A stretch of 64,000 nt of DNA from Alphaproteobacteria bacterium (GTDB taxonomy: Bacteria; Pseudomonadota; Alphaproteobacteria; 16-39-46). The stretch lies in NCBI GenBank assembly GCA_018401675.1, contig JAGYKM010000006.1:1-64000 (forward strand), given 5' to 3'. The position numbers and the translations under genes were made by a program. Positions 55,328-64,000 of the stretch are shown piece after piece. Position 1 is the stretch's first letter; each line of letters starts with the position of its first letter. The notes under the pieces are model-generated. The model was not told where the DNA came from. It made no database searches and saw only the letters and a program-made list of their open reading frames with translations.

Positions 55328-55405
55328 TTGTGGATGGCTTCTATTTGGAATGTAATTGAGGTCTTGGCGTCAAGAAAATGAGGATTCCCTTTAAGGAGAA
55401 TAAAA

Positions 55406-55858
55406 ATGGAAAAGCTAATTGCTTGTGGGTCAGACCACGCAGGATTTGAGCTCAAGCGTCTTCTCCAGAAGCAACTTTCGGATCTGAATTTATCTTGGGA
55501 AGATGTGGGGAGTTACGAAGACGATGTATGTGTGGATTACCCTAAATATGCTGCGGCTGTAGCTGAACGGGTTCTAGCAAGTTCAGGTGGCAGAGGTCTC
55601 CTGGTCTGTGGGTCTGGCATGGGAATGATGATTGCAGCTAACCGATTCAAGGGTATACGAGCAACGTTATGTCATGACGTGACAAGCGCACGGTTGGCGC
55701 GATCACATAATGATGCGAATATTTTGGTGTTGGGGGGGCGATTGATAGGTATAAGCGTCGCTCATGACATTTTGAAAATATTTATGACCACAGAATTTGA
55801 AGGTGGGCGTCATCAAAAACGCGTGGATCAAATCGACGATCTCTCTTTCAACGCTTAG
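55406..55858 (+). CDS. rpiB: Ribose-5-phosphate isomerase B
   Basis: RpiB interconverts ribose-5-phosphate and ribulose-5-phosphate in the pentose phosphate pathway. The 150 residues contain ACGSDHAGFELKRLLQKQL, the active-site CGSGMGMMIAANRFKGIRA and ARSHNDANILVLGGR, all standard. AAGGAGA precedes the ATG. It is followed 19 bases later by glyA, the usual alphaproteobacterial pair. Confidence 0.94.
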   Translation: MEKLIACGSDHAGFELKRLLQKQLSDLNLSWEDVGSYEDDVCVDYPKYAAAVAERVLASSGGRGLLVCGSGMGMMIAANRFKGIRATLCHDVTSARLARSHNDANILVLGGRLIGISVAHDILKIFMTTEFEGGRHQKRVDQIDDLSFNA

Positions 55859-55877
55859 CATAAAAGGAATTTAACTC

Positions 55878-57179
55878 ATGGACCAAACGCACCATTCTAG
55901 TAGCCATAATTTTCGTTCTCATGGGTTTCATCGAGATAAGATAGTAGAAGCTTTAATTGAGGAAGAAAAAAAGCGGCAACATTATCAAATTGAATTGATC
56001 GCTTCGGAAAATAACGTCTCCCATGATGTATGCTTAGCTCAAGGTAGCGTTCTCACAAATAAATACGCGGAAGGATATCCGGGAGCCCGCTATTATGGTG
56101 GATGCGAGGTTGTGGATAAGGTAGAAGAGCTTGCTCTAGATCGGGTAAAATCTCTGTTTGGCTCGGCCTACGCAAATGTGCAGCCTCATTCGGGATCCCA
56201 AGCCAATCAAGCTGTTTTTACAGCCTTGTTGTCTCCTGGCGATAAAATACTGTCTATGGATTTGAATGCGGGAGGACATTTAACCCACGGGGCTAAGGTA
56301 AACTTGTCTGGGAAATGGTTTGAAATAGAGTCTTATGGGGTGGATCCGGGTACTGGATGGTTGGATATGAATGAGGTGGAAGAAAAAGCGAGAGCTTGTA
56401 GGCCCAAACTCATTATCGCTGGCGGATCTTCTTATCCTCGGGCATTAGATTTTAAACGGTTTAGAGAGATAGCGGACGACGTTGATGCCTATTTAATGGT
56501 GGATATGGCCCATTTCTCCGGTCTTGTGGCTGGGGGGCACTTTCCTTCACCCATCCCTTACGCTCATGTGGTAACCTCTACCACCCACAAAACCCTTCGT
56601 GGTCCTCGGGGAGGGTTAATCTTGACCCAAGATGACACCTTGAGTAAAAAAATAAATAGCGCGGTGTTTCCAGGCATTCAAGGCGGCCCTTTAATGCATG
56701 TGATTGCTGGAAAGGCGGTCGCTTTTGGAGAGGCTCTTACCGATTCATTTGCTCTTTATACAAAAAAAATTATGGAAAATGCAAAAAGTCTTGGAGCTGT
56801 TTTTCAAAAGCGAGGATATAAGTTAGTTACTGATGGAACGGATTGTCATTATTTTGTTTTAGATCTGAGACCCCAAGGTATTACGGGAGCAGATGCAGAA
56901 AAACACCTAGATTCTTGTGGATTTACAGTGAATAAGAACAGCTTGCCTTTTGATACTGTATCTCCCCGTATTACCTCAGGTATTCGGGTGGGTACCCCGG
57001 TGGTTACGACCCGTCACATGGGACCGCCAGAAATGGAGCTTATAGGCCACTCCATGGCGACTCTTCTTGATGCTTTATCAAAAAAAACATCCGATTTGGA
57101 CAGAATTCAGAAAGAAATTCGTGCTGAAATGAACAAATTATGTGATGCTTTTCCTCTACCGTTAATCAACGTCGTTTAA
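55878..57179 (+). CDS. glyA: Serine hydroxymethyltransferase
   Basis: GlyA converts serine and tetrahydrofolate to glycine and methylene-tetrahydrofolate and uses PLP. The 433 residues have [33 protein letters not shown], and the PLP lysine in [12 protein letters not shown] (near residue 237). The length and all motifs are normal. It lies between rpiB and nrdR in what looks like one operon. Confidence 0.96.
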   Translation: MDQTHHSSSHNFRSHGFHRDKIVEALIEEEKKRQHYQIELIASENNVSHDVCLAQGSVLTNKYAEGYPGARYYGGCEVVDKVEELALDRVKSLFGSAYANVQPHSGSQANQAVFTALLSPGDKILSMDLNAGGHLTHGAKVNLSGKWFEIESYGVDPGTGWLDMNEVEEKARACRPKLIIAGGSSYPRALDFKRFREIADDVDAYLMVDMAHFSGLVAGGHFPSPIPYAHVVTSTTHKTLRGPRGGLILTQDDTLSKKINSAVFPGIQGGPLMHVIAGKAVAFGEALTDSFALYTKKIMENAKSLGAVFQKRGYKLVTDGTDCHYFVLDLRPQGITGADAEKHLDSCGFTVNKNSLPFDTVSPRITSGIRVGTPVVTTRHMGPPEMELIGHSMATLLDALSKKTSDLDRIQKEIRAEMNKLCDAFPLPLINVV

Positions 57180-57194
57180 GAAAGGAAATTAAGC

Positions 57195-57764
57195 GTGAGG
57201 TGTCCTTTTTGTGGTTTTATGGAGACGCAGGTGAAGGATTCTCGTCCCATAGAAGAAGGAGTGTCTATTCGAAGGCGACGAGTATGTCTTAACTGTCAAT
57301 CTCGCTTTACCACCACCGAACGGATTCAACTTTGCGAGCTTTCCGTTGTGAAAAAAGAGGGACGGAGAGAGCTGTTTTCAAGAGAAAAGCTGGCGCGCTC
57401 TATTTATACCGCTGTACGGAAAAGGCCTGTTTCCCCTGAGCAGCTTGAAAGAGTGATCAACGCCTTACAACACCGCCTCGAAACCATGGGAGAATCAGAG
57501 ATAACTTCCCAAAACATTGGGGAAATGGTAATGGAGGTATTGAACAATCTTGATCCCATAGCCTATATTAGATTTGCGTCCGTGTATAAAGAATTTAAAG
57601 AGGCTCAGGATTTCCAAGAATTTATAGGAATTCATCTAGACGCCTCTTTAAACAAAGACACAAAAAAAACGATGAAAGAGAAACAAAAATACCCTACTTT
57701 ATTTTCCCCAGACGATAAAATGACGCCGGAGAATAAAAAGAAACCTAATCTTATGGAGTCCTGA
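57195..57764 (+). CDS. nrdR: Transcriptional repressor NrdR
   Basis: NrdR represses ribonucleotide reductase genes in response to ATP/dATP. The start is GTG 57195. The 189 residues have the zinc ribbon ([20 protein letters not shown] and CLNCQSRF) and an ATP-cone domain ([20 protein letters not shown]). Relatives usually have about 150-160 residues; here a Lys-rich tail of about 35 residues ([14 protein letters not shown]) extends the C-terminus. It follows glyA by 15 bases. Confidence 0.93.
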   Translation: MRCPFCGFMETQVKDSRPIEEGVSIRRRRVCLNCQSRFTTTERIQLCELSVVKKEGRRELFSREKLARSIYTAVRKRPVSPEQLERVINALQHRLETMGESEITSQNIGEMVMEVLNNLDPIAYIRFASVYKEFKEAQDFQEFIGIHLDASLNKDTKKTMKEKQKYPTLFSPDDKMTPENKKKPNLMES

Positions 57765-57808
57765 AAAATTCTCCATGTCCATTAGCCCTGAACTTAAAGG
57801 CCGATCCT

Positions 57809-58282
57809 ATGTTGAAAGAGGACTCTAATAAAATTCTGAGCAAGCGAACGTATACCCGGTTTTGCGCTATACAAGCTCTCTACCAATCTCAAAATGAAGA
57901 TAGCCCTCTTCATGAAATAATCCCTCAATATGATCGAGGTGATTTTGCTTGGAGTTTTCCAACTGAACAACCTAAAGGGTTAGATAAACTCTTTTTTGTG
58001 AGTCTTGTGGAGGGCGTCACCAAAGAAAAGTCCATCCTTCAAGGGTTTATTGAACCAGCCTTGAAAAAGGAATGGTCTTATGAAAGAATGGATCCAGTGG
58101 TATTGCTTATTATTTTATGTGCTCTTTACGAACTTCTGAATTGCCCGCAAACTTCTAATGCCATCATAATTTCAGAATATCTCATCGTGTGTCGTCTTTT
58201 TTATGGTGACCAAGAAACACATTTTGTTCATGGTATTTTAGACCATCTTGCCAAGGTAACACGCTCTGAAACGTCCTTATAA
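57809..58282 (+). CDS. nusB: Transcription antitermination factor NusB
   Basis: NusB joins NusE (S10) at boxA to prevent early termination in rRNA operons. The 157 residues are all-helical with TYTRFCAIQALYQSQNE at the start and WSYERMDPVVLLIILCALYE, then IISEYLIVCRLFYGDQETHF near the end, which are the family signatures. It completes the rpiB-glyA-nrdR-nusB cluster. The ribH gene that often precedes nusB is absent. Confidence 0.9.
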   Translation: MLKEDSNKILSKRTYTRFCAIQALYQSQNEDSPLHEIIPQYDRGDFAWSFPTEQPKGLDKLFFVSLVEGVTKEKSILQGFIEPALKKEWSYERMDPVVLLIILCALYELLNCPQTSNAIIISEYLIVCRLFYGDQETHFVHGILDHLAKVTRSETSL

Positions 58283-58359
58283 ACACTTTTTATTTATTGA
58301 TTTACTTGTATTAACTTTCTTCTCTTATTTTTCGTCACCCTCTTAAAGGCTCCTTCTAT

Positions 58360-59760
58360 ATGGTTAAACAAAATCTTCAACAGACCCTTTTTTCAAGTTT
58401 CAGTACAGTCAATGAGGATTCCAGCTTGCCTGCTTCGCCTAACCAAGCTTCTTCTCATATCCCTCTTGCGGAGGCCATGAGGCCTAAAACTCTTGATGAG
58501 GTGGTAGGACAAAGCGCCTTGTTAGATGAGAAATCTCCCTTTAAGCGTATGATTAAGTCAAACAAACTATCTTCTTTTATCCTTTGGGGGCCTCCTGGAG
58601 TGGGTAAAACCACAATCGCTCGTTTGCTTGCCCAACAATCTGGATACGTCTTTAAGTCTATAAGCGCTATTTTTTCTGGAGTGGGTGAGCTTAAGAAGAT
58701 TTTTGAAGAAGCCCAGACTTATATTCATATGGGCTCAAAAAAGATGCTTTTATTTGTGGATGAAATTCATAGATTTAATCGGTCCCAACAAGACGCTTTC
58801 CTTCCCTTCGTGGAGAGTGGTGTGATCACTCTGATTGGAGCCACTACAGAAAATCCCTCTTTTGAAATTAACTCGGCTTTGTTATCTCGTTTGCAAGTAT
58901 TCACTGTGTCTCTGCTTAATAAGGCAGCTCTCCTACAACTCATTGAAAAAGCTACTGTCTTTAAAGGTAAAAATCTTCCATTAAATCCTGAAGCCTTGGC
59001 GTTACTCATGGAGATGTCAGGAGGAGATGGACGCTATTTGTTGACTCTTGTGGATTCATTATACCTCTTACCACCTCAAGACTCGGTTTTGGATCCGAAA
59101 GGACTATCCACTTATATTCAAAAAAGATCCTTGCTCTATGATAAGAATCGAGATGAGCACTATAACCACATCAGTGCTTTGCATAAATCTATTCGTGGAT
59201 CGAATGTAGATGCTTCCTTATACTGGTTCATGCGCATGGTCGAGGGGGGTGAAGAATTGCGCTATATAGGAAGGCGCCTGGTCCGAATGGCTTTGGAAGA
59301 TATAGGACTAGCTGATCCAGGCGCTCTTACGGTAGCGTTAAATGCCCTTGAGGCTTACGAGAGACTCGGGTCTCCTGAAGGCGATCTGGCTTTCTCACAA
59401 GCAGTAATATATCTTGCCTTAGCCCCTAAATCTAATCGAGGATACAAAGCTTTTGGGGCAGCCAAGCAATCGGTGGCCAAAACAGGGCACTTGCCATTAC
59501 CTTTAAGCATTCTCAATGCCCCTACGTCGCTCATGGCCCAACAAGGGTATGGGAAAGGCTATGTCTATGACCATGATGTGGAAGGTGGCATCTCAGGTCA
59601 AAATTTCTGGCCACAGTCCATGAAACCTGAAAAACTATACACGCCCAGCGCCTCCGGGAATGAGGCATTGTATCAATCACGAAAGAAAGAGCTCGATCAA
59701 TTTTTTTCCAAAAATGAAACTCCACCTAATAATAATGAGACCAAAAACCAAGAAGCATGA
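58360..59760 (+). CDS. rarA: Replication-associated recombination protein A
   Basis: RarA (MgsA) is a AAA+ ATPase that acts at stalled replication forks and is related to clamp loaders. The 466 residues have AMRPKTLDEVVGQSALLDE, Walker [14 protein letters not shown] (about residues 77-89), Walker B FVDEIHRFNRSQQDAF, sensor 1 GATTENPSFEINSALLSR, and the C-terminal MgsA domain (YGKGYVYDHDVEGGISGQNF). It is complete. Confidence 0.94.
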   Translation: MVKQNLQQTLFSSFSTVNEDSSLPASPNQASSHIPLAEAMRPKTLDEVVGQSALLDEKSPFKRMIKSNKLSSFILWGPPGVGKTTIARLLAQQSGYVFKSISAIFSGVGELKKIFEEAQTYIHMGSKKMLLFVDEIHRFNRSQQDAFLPFVESGVITLIGATTENPSFEINSALLSRLQVFTVSLLNKAALLQLIEKATVFKGKNLPLNPEALALLMEMSGGDGRYLLTLVDSLYLLPPQDSVLDPKGLSTYIQKRSLLYDKNRDEHYNHISALHKSIRGSNVDASLYWFMRMVEGGEELRYIGRRLVRMALEDIGLADPGALTVALNALEAYERLGSPEGDLAFSQAVIYLALAPKSNRGYKAFGAAKQSVAKTGHLPLPLSILNAPTSLMAQQGYGKGYVYDHDVEGGISGQNFWPQSMKPEKLYTPSASGNEALYQSRKKELDQFFSKNETPPNNNETKNQEA

Positions 59761-60065
59761 GACAGCGTAGTGGCGCTCTATCTCCCAGGGTTCTTGGAGA
59801 GCCTGGGTGATGAAAAAGCCTCACCAAGTCACCAAATCTAGGAGATATCCTAGGAAAAGCTTAAAATATCTTGTGGTTGGCTTAGCTATTCTGTTATAGA
59901 TTACCCGGTTATGGGTTTTTTCGGATTTATTGTTTGGAAAAGATCCCTCGAGCTAAGGTTTAGCGAGGTAACTTAGTGGCAGTACGGCCCTGAGTTTGAC
60001 GATTTTGCTAGGATTTAGTTAAGAGCATCAATAAAGTTTAATTAATAACTTGAGGATTAAATATA
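59761..60065 (+). other. Spacer with a possible tiny relic
   Basis: A 29-codon frame from ATG 59810 (MKKPHQVTKSRRYPRKSLKY then LVVGLAILL) meets TAG at 59897. The same frame continues protein-like (ITRLWVFSDLLFGKDPSS) to 59950. It could be a relic of a small membrane protein or chance. A hairpin pairs CCTCG (59948-59952) with CGAGG (59965-59969). No intact gene is seen. Confidence 0.25.
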
Positions 60066-61607
60066 GTGAGTACTTCAAAATCTCCCACCGCTGAGTTTAC
60101 TGGATGGCGTGCCGCTTTGTGGCCCATTCATAATGATGAGTTTAAAAAGTTCCTACCTTTGGGCTTTATTATGCTCTGTTTGTTGTTCAACTACACTCTT
60201 TTAAGAGATACCAAAGATACTTTGATAGTCAACTCGGCTGGAGCCGGAGCTATCACCTTCTTAAAGTTATACTGCGTCACACCAGCTGCTATATTGTTTG
60301 TGATTGTATACGCTAAGTTGACCAATGTGTTAAAAAGAGAGACAGTCTTTTATGTAGTGGTGACGCCATTCTTGGTGTTTTTTGCCATATTCGGATTTTT
60401 AATTTATCCAAACATCGAGACGCTCCATCCTTCCCAAGAAGTGATTATGCAGCTTCAAGACGCCTATCCCAGATTTGCTGGGTTTATCGACTTGTATGCT
60501 TACTGGTCATATTCTTTGTTTTATGTTCTCGCTGAAGTATGGGGAAGCGCTATGATCGGCCTTATGTTTTGGCAATTTGCCAACCATGTGGTTCGCATGA
60601 GCGAAGCTAAGAGATTTTATGGTCTTTTCGCGGTAATTGGAAACTTTGCCTTAGTTCTTTCGGGACAGGTTGTTGCCTTTTCTTCTAAAAATGTGCAGCA
60701 GTTTTATGCAACCAAGGAAGAGGCTTGGGTGGTTTCTTTATACATCCTTATGGGTTTCGTGGTCGCTTTTGGTATAGGGGCCATGCTTCTTTATCGATGG
60801 ATGCACACTCATGTACTCAACCAGAAGAAATATTTTGATCCAGCCCTTCAAAACCATCCCGCAAAAAAGAAGGAAAAGCCTTCCTTGGGGGAAAGCATTA
60901 AGATAATCTTGAAGTCTCCTGAGTTGGGTCTTATTGCCATCCTTATTATGGCCTATGGTATTACTATCAACATCGTGGAAGTTCAATTTAAGCACCAATT
61001 AGGCTTGTATTTCCAAGGTGACCGTGGGGCATTCAATGCGTTCATGGGTCATTACTCCACGACGACAGGTATTTTGACTATTCTTTTTGGTCTCTTCATT
61101 GGGTCAAATATCTTGAGGCGTTATAGTTGGTTTAAAGCAGCTGTTATCACGCCAGCTGCCATTACCATTGGAGGCGTATTGTTTTTTGCCTTTATCTTTG
61201 CCACTGATTTGGTTGAGTTCATGCTCAATGCTATTAGCATCGAGGCAGTTACGGCGGCTACTTTCTTGGGCGCAGGTATCGTGATCTTGAGCAAGGCTAT
61301 TAAGTACATCCTTTTTGATTCAACGAAAGAAATGGCTTATATTCCCTTGAATGATGAGCTCAAGACGAAAGGTAAAGCGGCTGTGGATGTTATTGGTGGA
61401 CGTGCAGGTAAAGCGGGAGGTGCTTTTGTTCAAAACCTTCTTCTCATTGCCTTTGCGACCAAGGATGTCATCCTGATTGGCCCTTATAGCTTTGTGGTTT
61501 TCGCTGTCATCTGTTTTGCTTGGTTTATCGCTGTTAAGGCGCTATCCAAAAAAGTTGACGCTGCGGTTAAGAAAAACGAGAAAGTTGCTGCTAAGGCTAA
61601 GGCATAA
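60066..61607 (+). CDS. tlc: ATP/ADP translocase (Tlc/NTT family)
   Basis: Tlc exchanges host ATP for bacterial ADP across the inner membrane and marks energy-parasitic intracellular bacteria (Rickettsiales, Chlamydiae, Holosporales) and plastids. The start is GTG 60066, after TGAGG. The 513 residues have about 12 membrane segments. Signatures include FLPLGFIMLCLLFNYTLLRD TKDTL at the start, KRFYGLFAVIGNFALVLSGQ in the middle and MAYIPLNDELKTKGKAAVDV near the end. Members of the family may carry other nucleotides, so ATP/ADP is the likeliest but not proven substrate. A strong terminator follows. Confidence 0.95.
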   Translation: MSTSKSPTAEFTGWRAALWPIHNDEFKKFLPLGFIMLCLLFNYTLLRDTKDTLIVNSAGAGAITFLKLYCVTPAAILFVIVYAKLTNVLKRETVFYVVVTPFLVFFAIFGFLIYPNIETLHPSQEVIMQLQDAYPRFAGFIDLYAYWSYSLFYVLAEVWGSAMIGLMFWQFANHVVRMSEAKRFYGLFAVIGNFALVLSGQVVAFSSKNVQQFYATKEEAWVVSLYILMGFVVAFGIGAMLLYRWMHTHVLNQKKYFDPALQNHPAKKKEKPSLGESIKIILKSPELGLIAILIMAYGITINIVEVQFKHQLGLYFQGDRGAFNAFMGHYSTTTGILTILFGLFIGSNILRRYSWFKAAVITPAAITIGGVLFFAFIFATDLVEFMLNAISIEAVTAATFLGAGIVILSKAIKYILFDSTKEMAYIPLNDELKTKGKAAVDVIGGRAGKAGGAFVQNLLLIAFATKDVILIGPYSFVVFAVICFAWFIAVKALSKKVDAAVKKNEKVAAKAKA

Positions 61608-61636
61608 TTTTCTCTAACCTAATGATGTTTTAGAAC

Positions 61637-61672
61637 AAAGAGGAGGCTTTTAAGAGGTCTCCTCTTTTTTTT
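61637..61672 (+). terminator. Rho-independent terminator of tlc
   Basis: AAAGAGGAG (61637-61645) pairs with CTCCTCTTT (61659-61667), and T residues continue to 61672. It lies 30 bases after the tlc stop. Confidence 0.88.
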
Positions 61673-61969
61673 GTCTTTTGGTGATTTCTGTCTAAGAATT
61701 GTCCAAGAGAAGCTGGCTGAACGAAGATATCTAGTGAGATACCTGTTTCCAAAATGAGGGTATTTTATATTTTTTTCTTATTGAGCCCCGAGAGATGTGC
61801 CGAAGTCTCTTGACAATGTTCGGAAAATTGGGTGAATTAGACCACCCACGTGTGTGGGCACGAAAAAAGTTCATTAGTGGAAAAAATTTGAGAGAGTTGA
61901 AGGTCATAAGAATAGAGTGATCTTGGCTTTGTCTTACGGTTTAAGATTCGAACAAATAGGAATGAAAGC
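61673..61969. other. Spacer between tlc and hppA
   Basis: There are about 300 bases with no gene. A possible hppA promoter lies at 61810-61838. A small hairpin, CCCAC with GTGGG near 61845-61858, lies in the leader. Otherwise plain. Confidence 0.4.
61810..61838 (+). promoter_or_regulatory. Possible promoter of hppA
   Basis: A perfect -35 TTGACA (61810-61815) is followed after 17 bases by TGAATT (61833-61838), a weak -10. It lies about 130 bases before the hppA start and would leave a long leader containing a small hairpin. Confidence 0.35.
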
Positions 61970-64000
61970 ATGCTGTTTTATTTTATAGGTCTTTGTGGGT
62001 TGTTAGCTCTACTTTATGGAATTGTTGTCTCTCGTGGTATTTTAAAATGTCCTCAAGGGACCGAGAAGATGCAAGAAATTGCATTAGCCATTCAAGAAGG
62101 GGCCACCGCTTTTTTGAATCGACAATACCGAACCATTGCTTTTGCTGGAATTGTGATTGGTTTGTTTTTGTGGTTTTTAATGGGGGCCAGTGTTTCTATT
62201 GGGTTTTTTGTAGGCGCTTTCTTATCAGGCGTTGCTGGGTACATCGGCATGCATGTATCTGTCAGAGCCAACGTTCGGACGGCAGAAGCCGCCCGATCTG
62301 GTCTTTCCCAAGCCTTAGCTATTGCCTTTAAATCTGGTGCAGTGACAGGAATGTTAGTGGTGGGCTTGGGTTTATTGGGCGTTACGATTTACTACTTTAT
62401 ATTGCTTGAACTCGGATCGCCTATGAGAGAGATCCAAAGCGCTCTTATTGGGTTGAGCTTTGGAGCTTCATTAATTTCCATATTCGCTCGTTTGGGGGGT
62501 GGTATATTCACTAAAGGAGCCGATGTGGGAGCGGATTTGGTTGGGAAGGTAGAAGCCGGAATACCAGAAGACGATCCTCGTAATCCAGCTGTGATTGCTG
62601 ATAATGTGGGAGACAATGTGGGGGACTGTGCTGGAATGGCAGCCGATTTGTTTGAGACCTACGTAGTAACCTTAGTAGCAACCATGCTTGTAGGAGCTGT
62701 TTCCTTCTCTGGAGATGACGCAGTCCAAGCCAAGGTTATTATTTTGCCTCTCCTCATCGGAGGCGTTTGCATTTTAGGGTCACTTCTCGGGACTCTTTTT
62801 GTAAAGCTCGGCAAATCTCAGTCTATTATGGGCGCGTTGTACAAGGGATTGGTGGCCAGTGCCCTGATCTCAGGGGTTCTTATTACGGGTGTTACGTTTT
62901 ACTTATTTGGAACAGAACCTTTGGTTTATGCCAATCAGGTGTTGAAAGCTGAGCATCTCATTTTATGTTCTTTTACAGGATTATTGATCACTGGGTGTTT
63001 AGTATGGGTTACGGAGTACTACACAAGTACCTCTTATCGCCCTGTGCGCAGTATCGCTGAGGCTTCTAAAACAGGGCATGGCACTAACATTATCCAAGGC
63101 CTGGCCATATCCATGGAGTCTACGGCGGTTCCTGTGATCGTCATTTGTATTGGTATAATTATAACTTATCTCCTAGCCGGTCTATTTGGCATTGCTTTGG
63201 CTGCCACAAGCATGTTGGCTTTGGCGGGAATAGTGGTGGCTCTCGATGCGTATGGGCCGGTCACGGATAATGCCGGCGGTATTGCTGAGATGTCTAAGTT
63301 GCCCAAAGATGTGCGTAAGGTAACTGATGCCCTTGATGCTGTAGGAAACACTACTAAAGCGGTTACTAAAGGGTATGCTATTGGATCAGCTGCTTTAGCT
63401 TCTTTGGTGTTGTTCTCTGCATATATAGAGGATCTACTGCATTATTTTCCTCAGTATAATCTTAGCTTCTCACTTCAAGATCCTTATGTGGTGGTGGGCT
63501 TATTTATAGGAGGTCTTCTTCCCTATCTGTTTGCTGCTCTTGCCATGAAGGCGGTTGGAAAAGCAGGGGCTGCAGTGGTTCACGAAGTCCGTCGTCAATT
63601 TCGAGAAATCAAGGGAATTATGGAGGGAACGGCTAAGCCAGAGTACGGTCGTGCAGTGGACTTACTGACTAAGGCCGCTATACGTGAAATGATTTTACCT
63701 TCCTTGCTTCCTGTGCTGTCTCCTATTGTGATTTTCTTCCTTGTACGGTTTGTTGGAGGTCCAGTGGCGGCCTTCACAGCGGTAGGAGCCATGCTCATGG
63801 GTACCATAGTGACCGGTTTATTCGTGGCTATTTCCATGACATCCGGAGGTGGGGCTTGGGATAACGCTAAAAAGTACATTGAAGATGGTCATTGTGGAGG
63901 TAAAAACTCTGAAGCCCATAAGGCGGCCGTTACTGGTGATACTGTGGGTGATCCTTATAAAGACACAGCAGGTCCTGCTATTAACCCTATGATCAAAATT
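61970..64000 (+). CDS. hppA: Membrane-bound proton-pumping pyrophosphatase (partial)
   Basis: HppA couples hydrolysis of pyrophosphate to proton pumping across the membrane. The frame opens at ATG 61970 and is still open at the right edge, with 677 codons visible, nearly the whole protein. The catalytic loop [20 protein letters not shown] (near residue 185), [20 protein letters not shown], and [19 protein letters not shown] near the end are complete. At about residues 460-463 the sequence [10 protein letters not shown] has Lys and Thr, the mark of the potassium-independent class. Beside tlc it gives a second way to energise the membrane. Confidence 0.96.
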   Translation, partial: MLFYFIGLCGLLALLYGIVVSRGILKCPQGTEKMQEIALAIQEGATAFLNRQYRTIAFAGIVIGLFLWFLMGASVSIGFFVGAFLSGVAGYIGMHVSVRANVRTAEAARSGLSQALAIAFKSGAVTGMLVVGLGLLGVTIYYFILLELGSPMREIQSALIGLSFGASLISIFARLGGGIFTKGADVGADLVGKVEAGIPEDDPRNPAVIADNVGDNVGDCAGMAADLFETYVVTLVATMLVGAVSFSGDDAVQAKVIILPLLIGGVCILGSLLGTLFVKLGKSQSIMGALYKGLVASALISGVLITGVTFYLFGTEPLVYANQVLKAEHLILCSFTGLLITGCLVWVTEYYTSTSYRPVRSIAEASKTGHGTNIIQGLAISMESTAVPVIVICIGIIITYLLAGLFGIALAATSMLALAGIVVALDAYGPVTDNAGGIAEMSKLPKDVRKVTDALDAVGNTTKAVTKGYAIGSAALASLVLFSAYIEDLLHYFPQYNLSFSLQDPYVVVGLFIGGLLPYLFAALAMKAVGKAGAAVVHEVRRQFREIKGIMEGTAKPEYGRAVDLLTKAAIREMILPSLLPVLSPIVIFFLVRFVGGPVAAFTAVGAMLMGTIVTGLFVAISMTSGGGAWDNAKKYIEDGHCGGKNSEAHKAAVTGDTVGDPYKDTAGPAINPMIKI

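Noticed and set aside
1-64000. CRISPR arrays, insertion sequences, prophage and toxin-antitoxin genes
   Set aside because: None seen: no spaced direct repeats, transposase motifs, phage structural genes or paired small toxin/antitoxin ORFs were recognised.

Overview
The window looks like a chromosome segment of an obligately intracellular alphaproteobacterium, most likely of the Holosporales type (inference). Three things point there: alphaproteobacterial gene orders (dusB-ntrY-ntrX-trkA, hfq-hflX, tig-clpP-clpX-lon-hupB, ileS-lspA-DUF3035, rpiB-glyA-nrdR-nusB, ubiA/rsmE/gshA), a Tlc-type ATP/ADP translocase at 60066-61607, and many broken genes among intact housekeeping genes. Base composition looks moderately AT-rich; it was not counted.

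Layout. 1-4643 (minus): a YejABEF peptide importer, with yejF running off the left edge. 4834-8744: kdsB, two unrecognised exported proteins, a CDGSH iron-sulfur protein, tRNA-Ser(TGA) and two gene relics in spacers. 8745-17988 (plus): dusB, a decayed ntrY kinase gene, ntrX, trkA, an aromatic amino acid permease and a DUF389 membrane protein; ntrB and ntrC, which usually sit between dusB and ntrY, are absent. 18023-25756: rodZ-like, hisS, rluB and rsmD (minus), a nitronate monooxygenase/FabK-like gene, ubiG (plus), frameshifted trkH and apaG. 26215-30453: a RluC-type pseudouridine synthase, a 2TM protein with a histone-H1-like tail, uppP, bcp and a small exported protein. 31019-38304 (plus): ileS, lspA, a DUF3035 lipoprotein, then pgi and mutL, both broken. 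38415-48969: tRNA-Lys(CTT), hfq, hflX, tRNA-Leu(TAA), tig, clpP, clpX, lon, hupB and rnd. 48974-50305: a multiply broken APC amino acid permease. 50659-59760: gshA, rsmE, ubiA, pmbA, a tiny LptM-like lipoprotein, rpiB, glyA, nrdR, nusB and rarA. 60066-64000: tlc and a membrane pyrophosphatase that runs off the right edge.

How the genes fit together. Peptide import, ATP import from the host and a proton-pumping pyrophosphatase suit a cell that draws energy and amino acids from a host. Loss of pgi, trkH, ntrY and an amino acid permease suits continuing gene loss. Core translation, proteolysis and outer-membrane genes are kept.

The most striking observation is the number of indels. Seven genes have single or multiple frameshifts. 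clpP has a compensating pair that leaves the frame open but replaces about 13 residues, including the catalytic histidine region; the correct sequence is still readable in another frame. This is either active genome decay, possibly rescued in part by slippage at poly-A (mutL), or residual assembly indel error. Reads would decide. No clearly new multi-gene system was found.
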